From NCBI GenBank assembly GCA_041675325.1, contig JBAYUG010000069.1, forward strand, positions 1 to 18,341: a stretch of DNA of 18,341 bases, given 5' to 3'. Positions 1 through 7,207 of this stretch are shown here, one piece after another. The first letter of the stretch is position 1. Every line of letters begins with the position of its first letter. The notes under the pieces were generated by a model. That model worked only from the letters and a program-made list of their open reading frames with translations. It was not told the DNA's origin and made no database searches. The position numbers and the translations under genes are program-made. The stretch comes from CAIKZJ01 sp041675325. Lineage in GTDB: Bacteria; Bacteroidota; Ignavibacteria; Tepidaquicellales; Tepidaquicellaceae.

Positions 1-1
1 A

Positions 2-427
2 TTTTCTAATCGAATTTCAAATGCGAATTACACTGATTCGATAAAATTTTCACCCGAAAATAAATGGCATAGATATACATTATGTTACTCATACGAAAAT
101 AGCTTTATAAAATTTTATATTGATGGGAAGGAAACTGTCAAACTTGATTCATTAAATTATAAATTTGATATTTCGAGATGGCTATATGGAATATGCTTTG
201 GAGGTGACCATTTTTTCTATGCTCCTAAATTTATTCAAAGTCCAATCTCTATAAATAATGCAAAGATATATAACCGCCCTCTGGCACCAAATGAAATATA
301 TAGTGAATCAAATGATGGTCTTCTTGCATATTGGGATTTTGAGAATCTAGATAATGAACTTTCTTATGATAAAGTAAATATCCTGCCGGGAATTATCTAT
401 TATGGGAAAATAATGTCCGGGTATTAA
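2..427 (+). CDS. C-terminal fragment of a LamG/concanavalin A-like domain protein
   Basis: This reading frame is open from the left edge and ends at TAA 425-427, giving 141 sense codons; the start lies outside the window. The translation has the usual run of a LamG-type (Laminin_G_3) jelly-roll domain: WHRYTLCYS, then IKFYIDGKET, then a glycine-rich strand (GICFGGD), and finally INNAKIYNRPLAPNEIYSE, the typical closing strand of this fold. Such domains bind carbohydrate or protein ligands and are common in secreted multidomain proteins. No sorting signal follows the domain, and the protein ends about 30 residues after it, at KIMSGY. My hand count gives about 30 percent G+C over bases 1-420, lower than in truB next door, which suggests acquired or accessory DNA. 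The domain call rests on pattern recognition; the function of the whole protein is unknown. Confidence 0.6.
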   Translation, partial: FSNRISNANYTDSIKFSPENKWHRYTLCYSYENSFIKFYIDGKETVKLDSLNYKFDISRWLYGICFGGDHFFYAPKFIQSPISINNAKIYNRPLAPNEIYSESNDGLLAYWDFENLDNELSYDKVNILPGIIYYGKIMSGY

Positions 428-480
428 ACAGAGTATTGGTCATTTGTAAATTAAGGAAGTCGATGTAATATCGATATTTG

Positions 481-566
481 CAGAGAGAGAGGGATTCGAA
501 CCCCCGGATACCATAGGCATCAACGGTTTTCAAGACCGCCGCTTTCAACCACTCAGCCATCTCTCT
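481..566 (-). tRNA. tRNA-Ser (anticodon UGA)
   Basis: Read on the minus strand, this is an 86-nt class II tRNA. A 7-bp acceptor stem pairs AGAGAGA (566-560) with TCTCTCT (488-482), and the discriminator base is G (481), the serine identity base. The D arm begins GGCTGAGTGG. The anticodon loop is CTTGAAA with anticodon TGA at 532-530. A long variable arm follows, and the T arm has loop TTCGAAT closed by a 5-bp stem (one G-U pair). CCA is not encoded. The anticodon UGA reads UCA and other UCN codons. Confidence 0.95.
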
Positions 567-580
567 GTGTACAAGCGAAT

Positions 581-609
581 AATATATTAATTTTAAAGAC
601 TCTTTTCAA
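581..609 (-). promoter_or_regulatory. Sigma-70-like promoter for tRNA-Ser
   Basis: On the minus strand a TTGAAA -35 box (609-604) is followed, after exactly 17 bp, by a TATATT -10 box (586-581). Transcription would start near 574, about 8 nt before the mature tRNA 5' end at 566, which is the expected geometry for a tRNA gene. The call is made from sequence alone. Confidence 0.6.
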
Positions 610-704
610 TGTATTCCATGATTTGTGCGTTAAATTATTGTAAACATTCAACGTCGGAAAAATTATGTCATTATTAATGGAGAGTATATAAATTATTTTG
701 CACA

Positions 705-1403
705 ATGGAAATTACAGAGATACAGGAAAAGTATGACAATAAGGTTATTCTTGTGGATAAACCGCTATTCTGGACTTCAGCAAAAGTAACGAATAAAATC
801 AAAAAGACATTCAGGCTGAAAAAGGTCGGACATTCAGGTACACTTGACCCAAAGGCAACAGGGCTGTTAGTGATTTGTACGGGCAAAAAGACCAAGACAA
901 TAACAGAAATGATTGGAGCTGATAAGGATTATGAAGGAACATTCAGAATAGGAGCCGTTACGGCGACCTATGATACTGAATCAGAAGAGCAGGAGATAAA
1001 AGATGTTTCTTTTATCACCGATGAATTAATTAATAATGCACGCAATAAATTTCTTGGTGAGATTGAACAGATACCACCAATGCACTCCGCGATAAAATAC
1101 AAAGGTAAGCCTATATATAAGCTTGCAAGAAAGGGAAAGACGCTCGAACTGCAGCCGAGAAAAGTTAACATCAAGGAATTTACAGTTGTAAGAATCAGCG
1201 AGACAGAAATAAAATTCTTTGTGTCGGTATCAAAAGGTACTTATATACGTTCGCTCGCTAATGATTTGGGTGCTGAACTTGGAGTAGGCAGTTATCTAAA
1301 AACTTTAAGAAGATTACGGGTTGGCAATTTTGATTTGAAAATGATAGATGATAAATCCGAAGAGTTTGATGAGATGAAATTCGTTGTACTTGAGGATAGT
1401 TAA
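705..1403 (+). CDS. truB: tRNA pseudouridine(55) synthase TruB
   Basis: TruB converts uridine 55 in the T loop of tRNAs to pseudouridine. The protein has the family signature VGHSGTLDPKATGLL, with the catalytic aspartate at Asp48, and the downstream MHSAIKYKGKPIYKLARKG and KGTYIRSLANDLG blocks that build the pseudouridine synthase fold. At 232 residues it is short because it lacks a C-terminal PUA-type domain, as in other compact TruB proteins. The ATG at 705 gives a normal N-terminus, with the VDKP segment about 17 residues in; no Shine-Dalgarno sequence is well placed, since the nearest GGAG lies about 20 nt upstream. In many bacteria truB follows rbfA in the same direction. Here it faces rbfA tail to tail across 173 bp, so it needs its own promoter, which I could not assign confidently. 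Confidence 0.95.
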   Translation: MEITEIQEKYDNKVILVDKPLFWTSAKVTNKIKKTFRLKKVGHSGTLDPKATGLLVICTGKKTKTITEMIGADKDYEGTFRIGAVTATYDTESEEQEIKDVSFITDELINNARNKFLGEIEQIPPMHSAIKYKGKPIYKLARKGKTLELQPRKVNIKEFTVVRISETEIKFFVSVSKGTYIRSLANDLGAELGVGSYLKTLRRLRVGNFDLKMIDDKSEEFDEMKFVVLEDS

Positions 1404-1423
1404 TAGCACTCGCTAAGTGAAAT

Positions 1424-1512
1424 AGAACACTGATTTACACAGATGAAGCGGATTTACGCGGATAAGAACCAGAAGAAAATTTAACCGCAGAGGACGCGGA
1501 GAGCGCAAAGAA
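1424..1512. repeat. Degenerate short-period intergenic repeat
   Basis: Between the convergent truB and rbfA genes lies non-coding DNA made of imperfect short units. GAT triplets recur at 1432, 1442, 1451 and 1461 within near-copies of GATTTACRCRGAT. Three 9-bp units follow: CGCAGAGGA (1486-1494), CGCGGAGAG (1495-1503) and CGCAAAGAA (1504-1512). Similar 9-bp units occur at the right edge of the window (18314-18340), so this looks like a dispersed family. I see no ORF or clear hairpin in it. Confidence 0.55.
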
Positions 1513-1576
1513 GAGCTTATGCTTAAGGATTTTTTATTATACTAAAAAGAGAGACCAGTTTTGAGTTAACATTAAA

Positions 1577-1945
1577 TTACTTTTCTTCTCCCTTTTCCTT
1601 TGCTTCGTTTTTCTTAACTTCGTTAAGGAGTTTATTTATCTTATCGGCATATTCCATTGAATCATCGTGAAAGAAGATAATGTCCGGGGTGTATTTAAGA
1701 GTAAGCTGTTTACCGAGAAGAAATCTGATGTGGCTTTTCCTGTTGTTAATTCTTTCGACTAACTTCTCTGCGGGCTCTTTGTTTCCAAGGAAAGATACAT
1801 ATATTTTTGCAATCTTGAGGTCAGGAGACATAATAACCCTGGAAACCGTAACAAGCCCTGCATGAATCTCCATCAGGTCTTTTGACATGGCGGAGTTCAT
1901 TCTGTGCTTTATTTCTTCGCTTACTCTTTCAGTTCTGATTGACAT
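1577..1945 (-). CDS. rbfA: 30S ribosome-binding factor RbfA
   Basis: RbfA is a small KH-like protein that binds immature 30S subunits near the 5' helix of 16S rRNA and helps late maturation, notably in the cold. The 122-residue protein shows the family pattern: an N-terminal helix RTERVSEEIKHRMNSAM, the strand GLVTVSRVIMSPDLKIAKIYVSF, and the closing LKYTPDIIFFHDDSMEYADKI, followed by a lysine- and glutamate-rich tail. Its length is normal. The start codon lies 3 bp after the infB stop, so the two are almost certainly translated from one message. It is the last gene of the rimP-nusA-infB-rbfA operon. No strong intrinsic terminator is visible after its stop; the next 173 bp carry repeats and then the end of the convergent truB. 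Confidence 0.93.
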   Translation of the reverse strand: MSIRTERVSEEIKHRMNSAMSKDLMEIHAGLVTVSRVIMSPDLKIAKIYVSFLGNKEPAEKLVERINNRKSHIRFLLGKQLTLKYTPDIIFFHDDSMEYADKINKLLNEVKKNEAKEKGEEK

Positions 1946-1948
1946 CTG

Positions 1949-4900
1949 CTATACAGATTCTAATTTTCTCTTTGTTTCGATTAATTTATATCCTTCGATA
2001 ATATCACCGACTTTAACATCACTGTAGTTCTCAAGTCCTATACCACATTCATAACCTGATTCAACTTCGCGCACATCATCTTTAATTCTCTTTAAAGATG
2101 ATATTGTACCGTTGAAAATTTCAAGTCCCTCCCTGAGAAGCCTTACTTTATGGTTCCTGACAATCTTACCGTCCTGAACGTAGCAACCTGCTATATTGCC
2201 AATTTTCGGAACTTTGAATACCTGTCTTACTTCTATAGTTGCTGTAATCTCTTCATTTATTTCAGGAGCCAGCAGTCCTTCAAGCACCAGCTTTACTTCA
2301 TCAAGAACGTTGTAAATAATGTTATAAATTCTAATTTCGACGCTGCTCTTTTCAGCAAGTTTTCTTGCGTTAAGATTAGGTCTTACATTAAATCCGATTA
2401 TAACAGCTCTTGAAGCTTCTGCAAGAAGAACATCTGATTCCGTAATTTGTCCAACTGCCTTGTGAATAACCTTTACGGTTGCAGTACCGGGCTTTGAAAG
2501 CTTGTGCAGTGAATCTGCGAGAGCTTCTCCGGAACCGTCAACGTCTGACTTAAGAATAATATTAAGTTCAACTTCCTTGCCTTCTTTAATCTGATTTGTA
2601 ATATCTTCTAACGTTGTATGTTTTATTCTTCTGATGTCTTGCTCACGTTTTAACTGCTGTCTTTTATTAGCAATCGTTCTTGCTTCAACGTCAGACTTCA
2701 TAACAACGACTATATCACCTGCCTGCGGCAAACCTTCGAATCCTGTTATAAGCACGGGTGTTGAGGGTGCTGCTATTTCAATTCTGTTTTCTCTTTCATC
2801 GTACATAGCCCTTACTCTTCCTGCGTAAATACCTGCTACAAAATCATCGCCGATTTTCAGTGTACCTTTCTGAACCAGCACGGTAGCAACTGAACCTCTT
2901 CCTTTATCGATCTTTGATTCAAGCACAACGCCTTTTGCAGCCCTGTCTGGATTTGCTTTAAGCTCGAGTATTTCAGCTTCGAGTAATATTTTTTCAAGAA
3001 GCTTATCGATGTTTAATCCTTTCTTAGCGGAAATTTCGACTGACTGATACTTACCACCCCATTCTTCGACAAGAATGTTTCTTTCTGCGAGTTGTGATTT
3101 AATCCTTTCAACATTCGCTTCGGGTTTATCAACTTTATTGATAGCAATAACAATTGGAACGCCCGCTGCGAGAGCATGATTGATAGCTTCAATTGTCTGA
3201 GGCATAACACTGTCGTCTGCAGCGACGACAAGAACTACTATATCAGCTGCCTGACCACCTCTGGCACGCATTGCTGTGAAGGCTTCGTGACCTGGGGTAT
3301 CGAGGAATGAGATGTATTTACCGTTATCGAGTTTAACTTTGTATGCGCCTATATGCTGAGTAATACCGCCTGCTTCACCGGCAACAACGTTTGCTTTTCT
3401 AATATAATCAAGCAGAGATGTTTTACCATGGTCAACGTGACCCATGACAGTAACGACCGGAGGCCTGTTCTTAAGTGTTTCCACTGCGTCATCCTCTTCA
3501 ATCATCAAGGTCTCTTCGAATTCGTTCTGGAACTCGATTGTGTATCCGAACTCTTCAGCCATTAACTGAAGGATATCCTTCTCAAGCCTCTGATTAATAG
3601 AGACCATCATTCCAAGGTCCATGCATTTCTTGATAATGTCCGTAACGGGTACACCCATTATGGATGCAAGCTCGACTGTAGAAACGAACTCAGTTACGCT
3701 AATAACATTCTTCCTTGATTCGTTTATTTCCTGTATCTTTTTTTCCTGTTCTGCTCTTTCTTTCTTTTTCTTCCTTCTCGCTATACTTCTTGCTGACGCT
3801 CCGCTGTCATCATCAATCTTAGCCATTGTGTCTCTGATTGCATCATCGATTTCCTTCTGAGAAATATCTTTTCCTTTTACGCTTTTACCGAATTTTTTCT
3901 TCTTTTTATCGTAGTCGGAATCACCCTTCTTTTTGTCTTTATCTTTATTACCCGGCTTCTTTGCATCCTTGCTTGCGGACATTGCCGGAGGCACGCCTGA
4001 AGACGGTCTAAAGAATCCCGGTTTTTTATCTTTAAATTTATTAGCGGGTTTAGTCTCGTTTATCGTTACCCTTTCAAATTTCCCTTTTTTGCTGGGGTCA
4101 TTACCCTCTTTCCTTTGTTCAAACTTTCCTTTTTTAGGGTCAGTTTTGTTAAAGGGCTTCGAATATCCGGGTTTAGGAGCATCCTTGTTAAACGGTTTCT
4201 TTACCCATGGCCTGTCATTTCTATCTCTTCCTGAAAAAGTACCGGTTCTTTGTACACCGGGTTTTTTATCTGTTGCAGCTCTTTTATCCTGCTCGGCTTT
4301 TTTAACATGCTCGGGCCTTTTATCATGTTCGGCTTTTTTAACATGCTCGGGCCTTTTATCATGTTCAGGCTTTCTAACGTGCTCCGATTTATTATCTGTT
4401 TCAGGTTTAACAACCGTTTCGGGTTTAACTTCAGGGGCAGGTAAAACAGGTGCCGCTATAGGTTCATGTTTAGGCTGTTTAACCTTTGGAACGTATTTAT
4501 CTTCAGGTTTTTGTTCGGAGATAACTTTTGCAGCTTCTTCAAGACCTTTAATAGAAGATTCTTTTCTTGCTCTTTTCTGATGAGCTTCATCGGACCTATC
4601 ACGCGCTGATTTCTTTTTGTTCTCGTAAATCTTGTCTAATTCTGCTTTTCTCTTTTTTGCATTTTCTTCCTCTTCCTTTTTCTTCTTTTCATGTTCTAAG
4701 AAAGCCTGAAGTTCCTGTCGTTTTCTTTCTTCTTCTTCATTCTTCTTCTGTTCTTCAAGGTTTCTTCTTAATCTTTCAGCTTCAGCTTTCTTCCTCTTCG
4801 AATCTTCGTCCCTTTTCATCACTTCATTGGCTTCTGAAATCTCTACTTTGTTCGACTTTGCAAAGTCAACAATCTTCTTCAGCTGTTTTTCGTGTTCAGC

Positions 4901-5074
4901 AACATCGAGCTTGAATTTATTAAGAACTTTTCCGACTATATCTGATTCCAGAGTGGTGTTTATCGTAACTTTCTCAATACCAATATGCTTCAAATATTCA
5001 ATGATATCCTCTTTAGACCTATTAACTTCTTTAACAAGCTTAACCAGTTTCATTCTTTGTGGTGTATCAGACAT
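1949..5074 (-). CDS. infB: Translation initiation factor IF-2
   Basis: IF-2 is the GTPase that places initiator fMet-tRNA in the ribosomal P site and promotes subunit joining. The GTP-binding motifs are intact: GHVDHGKT (residues 545-552), DTPGHE (from 592), NKVDK (646-650) and SAKKG (from 682). Beta-barrel and fMet-tRNA-binding domains follow to residue 1041. The N-terminus has a helical IF2_N-type domain (about 1-55), then a very long charged linker (about 60-440) rich in Lys, Glu and Arg, then a second IF2_N-like domain (about 455-525). At 1041 residues it is longer than the roughly 890 of E. coli IF-2, the extra length being in the linker, which includes a 12-residue repeat. The gene starts 45 bp after nusA and runs to within 3 bp of rbfA. 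No Shine-Dalgarno sequence precedes the ATG; the leader is A/T-rich. Confidence 0.98.
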   Translation of the reverse strand: MSDTPQRMKLVKLVKEVNRSKEDIIEYLKHIGIEKVTINTTLESDIVGKVLNKFKLDVAEHEKQLKKIVDFAKSNKVEISEANEVMKRDEDSKRKKAEAERLRRNLEEQKKNEEEERKRQELQAFLEHEKKKKEEEENAKKRKAELDKIYENKKKSARDRSDEAHQKRARKESSIKGLEEAAKVISEQKPEDKYVPKVKQPKHEPIAAPVLPAPEVKPETVVKPETDNKSEHVRKPEHDKRPEHVKKAEHDKRPEHVKKAEQDKRAATDKKPGVQRTGTFSGRDRNDRPWVKKPFNKDAPKPGYSKPFNKTDPKKGKFEQRKEGNDPSKKGKFERVTINETKPANKFKDKKPGFFRPSSGVPPAMSASKDAKKPGNKDKDKKKGDSDYDKKKKKFGKSVKGKDISQKEIDDAIRDTMAKIDDDSGASARSIARRKKKKERAEQEKKIQEINESRKNVISVTEFVSTVELASIMGVPVTDIIKKCMDLGMMVSINQRLEKDILQLMAEEFGYTIEFQNEFEETLMIEEDDAVETLKNRPPVVTVMGHVDHGKTSLLDYIRKANVVAGEAGGITQHIGAYKVKLDNGKYISFLDTPGHEAFTAMRARGGQAADIVVLVVAADDSVMPQTIEAINHALAAGVPIVIAINKVDKPEANVERIKSQLAERNILVEEWGGKYQSVEISAKKGLNIDKLLEKILLEAEILELKANPDRAAKGVVLESKIDKGRGSVATVLVQKGTLKIGDDFVAGIYAGRVRAMYDERENRIEIAAPSTPVLITGFEGLPQAGDIVVVMKSDVEARTIANKRQQLKREQDIRRIKHTTLEDITNQIKEGKEVELNIILKSDVDGSGEALADSLHKLSKPGTATVKVIHKAVGQITESDVLLAEASRAVIIGFNVRPNLNARKLAEKSSVEIRIYNIIYNVLDEVKLVLEGLLAPEINEEITATIEVRQVFKVPKIGNIAGCYVQDGKIVRNHKVRLLREGLEIFNGTISSLKRIKDDVREVESGYECGIGLENYSDVKVGDIIEGYKLIETKRKLESV
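4294..4384 (-). repeat. 36-bp direct repeat inside infB linker
   Basis: Two identical 36-bp units (4294-4329 and 4330-4365) and a diverged partial third (4366-4384) lie in the infB linker coding region. Each full unit encodes 12 residues, the repeating phrase being HDKRPEHVKKAE. The exact identity of the two units at the DNA level points to recent duplication. The repeat keeps the reading frame and the basic character of the linker. Confidence 0.85.
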
Positions 5075-5119
5075 AAATTGTTTTGTTATTCTTAAACTTT
5101 TAAAATTTCTAAAATACGA

Positions 5120-6478
5120 TTACTTTTTATCTTCCTTTTCGATGTCTTTTTGGGCTTTATCATTTTCATCTTTCGCCTCTTCATCTGATTCTTCTTCGTC
5201 ATCTGATTTCTCTTCTGATTTCTCTTCTGATTTCTCTTCTGATTTCTCTTCTGATTTCACTTCTGATTTCTCTTCTGATTCTACATCATTTTCTTCATCT
5301 TCGGTTTCATCGTTTGATTCGTTTTCTGAATCGTCATTGATTTCATCTGTTGTCTCATTATCTTCTGTTTCATTGACATCTGTTTCGTTATCTGTCTCAT
5401 TTTCTGTGTCGTTATCTTCTTCTTCTTCGTCCTCATCTTTTTCATCTTCCTTATCCCTGATAACGTCAATCTGATAGCCTGTCAGCTTGGAAGCAAGTTT
5501 AATATTCTGACCATTCTTTCCGATTATAAGACTCACCTGATCTTCGTTTGCATAGATGTTCGCAACCCTGTTTTCTTTATCGAGATATATATCCTGGAGT
5601 TTAGCAGGAGAAAGCGATCTTGCAATATACAGAGCATCATCCTGAGTAAAATTAACAACGTCTATATTTTCATTGCTGAGTTCTCTTACGATTGAATGTA
5701 TTCTCATACCCTTCATACCGACGCATGCGCCCACAGCGTCTATTTTATCATCGTTTGAAAGCACCGCTATCTTTGCTCTTTCACCCGGGTCTCTTGCTAT
5801 ACCTTTTATTTCGAGAATACCGTCGTATATTTCGGGTATTTCATTTTCAAATAATTTATATAAGAATTTCTCATCAGCACGCGACACAACTATCAAAGGC
5901 GGACCCGAGGGTTTTTTATCAATACGCTTGATAATAACTCTGATGTTATCGCCCTTCTTGTATCTTTCTTTGCCAATCTGTTCTTCTTTTGGGAAGAAAA
6001 GTTCGCAGCCATTATGCATGAGCAAAATTGAATTTGGTTTTATCTGGTAAACCTCACCGACTAAAATTTCACCGAGCTGTTCCTTATAAAAATTGTATGT
6101 AACTTCTTTATCAATTTCTTTTAGCTTCTGGTTCAGATTCTGTTTCAGGTTAAGAACAGACCTTCTACCGAATTCATCAATCGGAACTTCTTCAACATAA
6201 TCATCGCCAACTTCGAACTCTTCACCGGTTCTTTCCATAGCTGATTCAACGTCGATTTCAGTCGCAGGGTCAATAACCTCTTCAACAACTGTTTTATACA
6301 GAAATATTTCAATATTACCCTTTTCCATGTTTACAATTATATCAAAATTAGCAGTCGGACCATGCTTCTTTTCCATCATCTTTCTGAAAGAATCCTTAAT
6401 GACGCTCTCAAGAATATCTCTGTCGATACTCTTCATTTTTGCCATTTGAACAAACGCTTCTACTATATCTGACTTCAT
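5120..6478 (-). CDS. nusA: Transcription termination/antitermination factor NusA
   Basis: NusA binds RNA polymerase and nascent RNA and tunes pausing, intrinsic termination and antitermination. Domain order is standard: an N-terminal polymerase-binding domain (about 1-125, beginning DIVEAFVQMAKMKSIDRDIL), an S1 domain (about 138-202), KH1 (around GMKG at 254-257) and KH2 (IIGKNGQN at 318-325). After KH2 the sequence becomes a tail of about 110 residues (341-452) made almost only of Glu, Asp, Ser, Asn, Thr and Lys, with no folded C-terminal repeats of the kind seen in E. coli NusA. The tail includes tandem EEKS units. The gene lies 24 bp downstream of rimP and 45 bp upstream of infB. No Shine-Dalgarno is seen at the ATG. 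NusA could feed back on the operon through the leader hairpin ahead of rimP. Confidence 0.96.
   Translation of the reverse strand: MKSDIVEAFVQMAKMKSIDRDILESVIKDSFRKMMEKKHGPTANFDIIVNMEKGNIEIFLYKTVVEEVIDPATEIDVESAMERTGEEFEVGDDYVEEVPIDEFGRRSVLNLKQNLNQKLKEIDKEVTYNFYKEQLGEILVGEVYQIKPNSILLMHNGCELFFPKEEQIGKERYKKGDNIRVIIKRIDKKPSGPPLIVVSRADEKFLYKLFENEIPEIYDGILEIKGIARDPGERAKIAVLSNDDKIDAVGACVGMKGMRIHSIVRELSNENIDVVNFTQDDALYIARSLSPAKLQDIYLDKENRVANIYANEDQVSLIIGKNGQNIKLASKLTGYQIDVIRDKEDEKDEDEEEEDNDTENETDNETDVNETEDNETTDEINDDSENESNDETEDEENDVESEEKSEVKSEEKSEEKSEEKSEEKSDDEEESDEEAKDENDKAQKDIEKEDKK
5204..5275 (-). repeat. 12-bp tandem repeat in nusA tail
   Basis: Six contiguous 12-bp units (plus-strand TGATTTCTCTTC, with one base changed in the fifth) encode EEKS repeats in the acidic tail; the changed unit reads EVKS. 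The run is in frame, so copy-number changes would lengthen or shorten the tail without a frameshift. Confidence 0.9.
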
Positions 6479-6502
6479 AATATAAATAAATAATTTTTGT
6501 TT

Positions 6503-6955
6503 CTAAAAAGGTAACTTCACGATTAAGTTTTCGAGTTCGCTGAACTTGAATCTTATCTCCATAACTTCTTTCTTACTCTTTAATACTTCGAATACGAGCT
6601 CTTCGGAATCACAGTTAACATCGAGTAATCTGCCTTCCAATGCCTGTCCTTCAGAGGAAAAGCTCAGTACTCTGCTGACATGCTTTTTAAGCTGCCAGCA
6701 GTATTTAAACGGATTCTCGGCACCTGGTGATGAAACAACTACCTTCAGAAACTCTCCGATAATTTCATCCGAGTCCAGTGCTGAATTCACTTCCCTGCTT
6801 ATTGCTGAAAGCTCGTCAAGGTCTATACCATTCTCTGAGTCAACGTAAATCTCAGCGATTTTATTCTTCTTTTCGCCTCTGATAACGACATCAATTAAAT
6901 GATGGTTTTTCCCATCAAATATTGAAGTTAGTATTTTCCTTATTTTTTCTTCCAT
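6503..6955 (-). CDS. rimP: Ribosome maturation factor RimP
   Basis: RimP binds the 30S subunit during assembly and is needed for efficient maturation. The 150-residue protein fits the family in length and layout: an N-terminal alpha/beta domain with IAEIYVDSENGIDLDELSAI and the conserved LKVVVSSPGAENPFK segment (matching the usual VSSPGxxRPL), then a C-terminal SH3-like barrel carrying LEGRLLDVNCDSEELVFEV. It heads the rimP-nusA-infB-rbfA operon, with 24 bp before nusA. The ATG at 6955 has no Shine-Dalgarno; only about 20 nt separate it from the U tract of a terminator-like hairpin in the leader. A consensus-like promoter lies about 75 nt further upstream. Confidence 0.92.
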   Translation of the reverse strand: MEEKIRKILTSIFDGKNHHLIDVVIRGEKKNKIAEIYVDSENGIDLDELSAISREVNSALDSDEIIGEFLKVVVSSPGAENPFKYCWQLKKHVSRVLSFSSEGQALEGRLLDVNCDSEELVFEVLKSKKEVMEIRFKFSELENLIVKLPF

Positions 6956-6975
6956 ACGACAAACTATTCTAAAAT

Positions 6976-6999
6976 AAAAAAGTGGGTCACCAACCCACT
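6976..6999 (-). terminator. Terminator-like hairpin in the rimP leader (possible attenuator)
   Basis: On the minus strand, a perfect 7-bp stem (AGTGGGT, 6999-6993, with ACCCACT, 6987-6981) closes a 5-nt loop and is followed by TTTTTATTTT (6980-6971). It lies downstream of the candidate rimP promoter and about 20 nt before the rimP ATG. A stretch reading GGTGG (7015-7011) could instead pair with the 3' arm, with one G-U pair, as a weak antiterminator. It could also stop read-through from the upstream protease gene. Confidence 0.6.
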
Positions 7000-7026
7000 C
7001 GTTATAAAATCCACCGAAATCATATA

Positions 7027-7055
7027 AATATAGATTTTTAAATAATTACAATCAA
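7027..7055 (-). promoter_or_regulatory. Sigma-70-like promoter for rimP-nusA-infB-rbfA
   Basis: On the minus strand TTGATT (7055-7050) and TATATT (7032-7027) are separated by exactly 17 bp. Transcription would start near 7020, giving a leader of about 65 nt that contains the terminator-like hairpin. The same two hexamers with the same spacing occur at 17098-17126, which supports this as a consensus of the organism. Confidence 0.55.
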
Positions 7056-7130
7056 GATATAAATGTATATAATTAGGCAGGTTTATATCGTTTCGGGAGT
7101 TAATTTAATAATAATTTCACTCAATTAATT

Positions 7131-7166
7131 AAAACAAAAAGGCAGGAAATTTTTACTTCCTGCCTT
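7131..7166 (-). terminator. Intrinsic terminator of the S8 protease gene
   Basis: On the minus strand a perfect 10-bp stem (AAGGCAGGAA at 7166-7157 with TTCCTGCCTT at 7148-7139) encloses an 8-nt loop and is followed by TTTTT-G-TTTT. It starts 41 bp after the protease stop codon. Confidence 0.85.
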
Positions 7167-7207
7167 ATGAAATATAAAGTTATAATCAGTAATTATTACA
7201 TTTATCT

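Noticed and set aside
467..478. Palindrome AATATCGATATT between the LamG gene and the tRNA
   Set aside because: It is a single short A/T-rich palindrome with no partner and no clear role; chance is enough to explain it.
1516..1536. Possible truB terminator (CTTA/TAAG hairpin followed by a T run)
   Set aside because: The stem is only 4 bp, too weak to call.
3933..4580. Long plus-strand ORF (215 codons) opposite infB
   Set aside because: It is rich in Ser, Leu, Phe and Cys in a repetitive way because it reads the lysine/glutamate linker of IF-2 backwards; infB has clear family motifs in the other frame.
5204..5275. Tandem array considered as a CRISPR
   Set aside because: The units are 12 bp with no spacers and lie in frame inside nusA; no CRISPR array or cas gene is seen in the window.
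4827..5474. Plus-strand ORF of 215 codons with long Ser-Asp-Phe runs
   Set aside because: It is the mirror of the nusA acidic tail and the start of infB; the low-complexity runs come from the 12-bp repeats.
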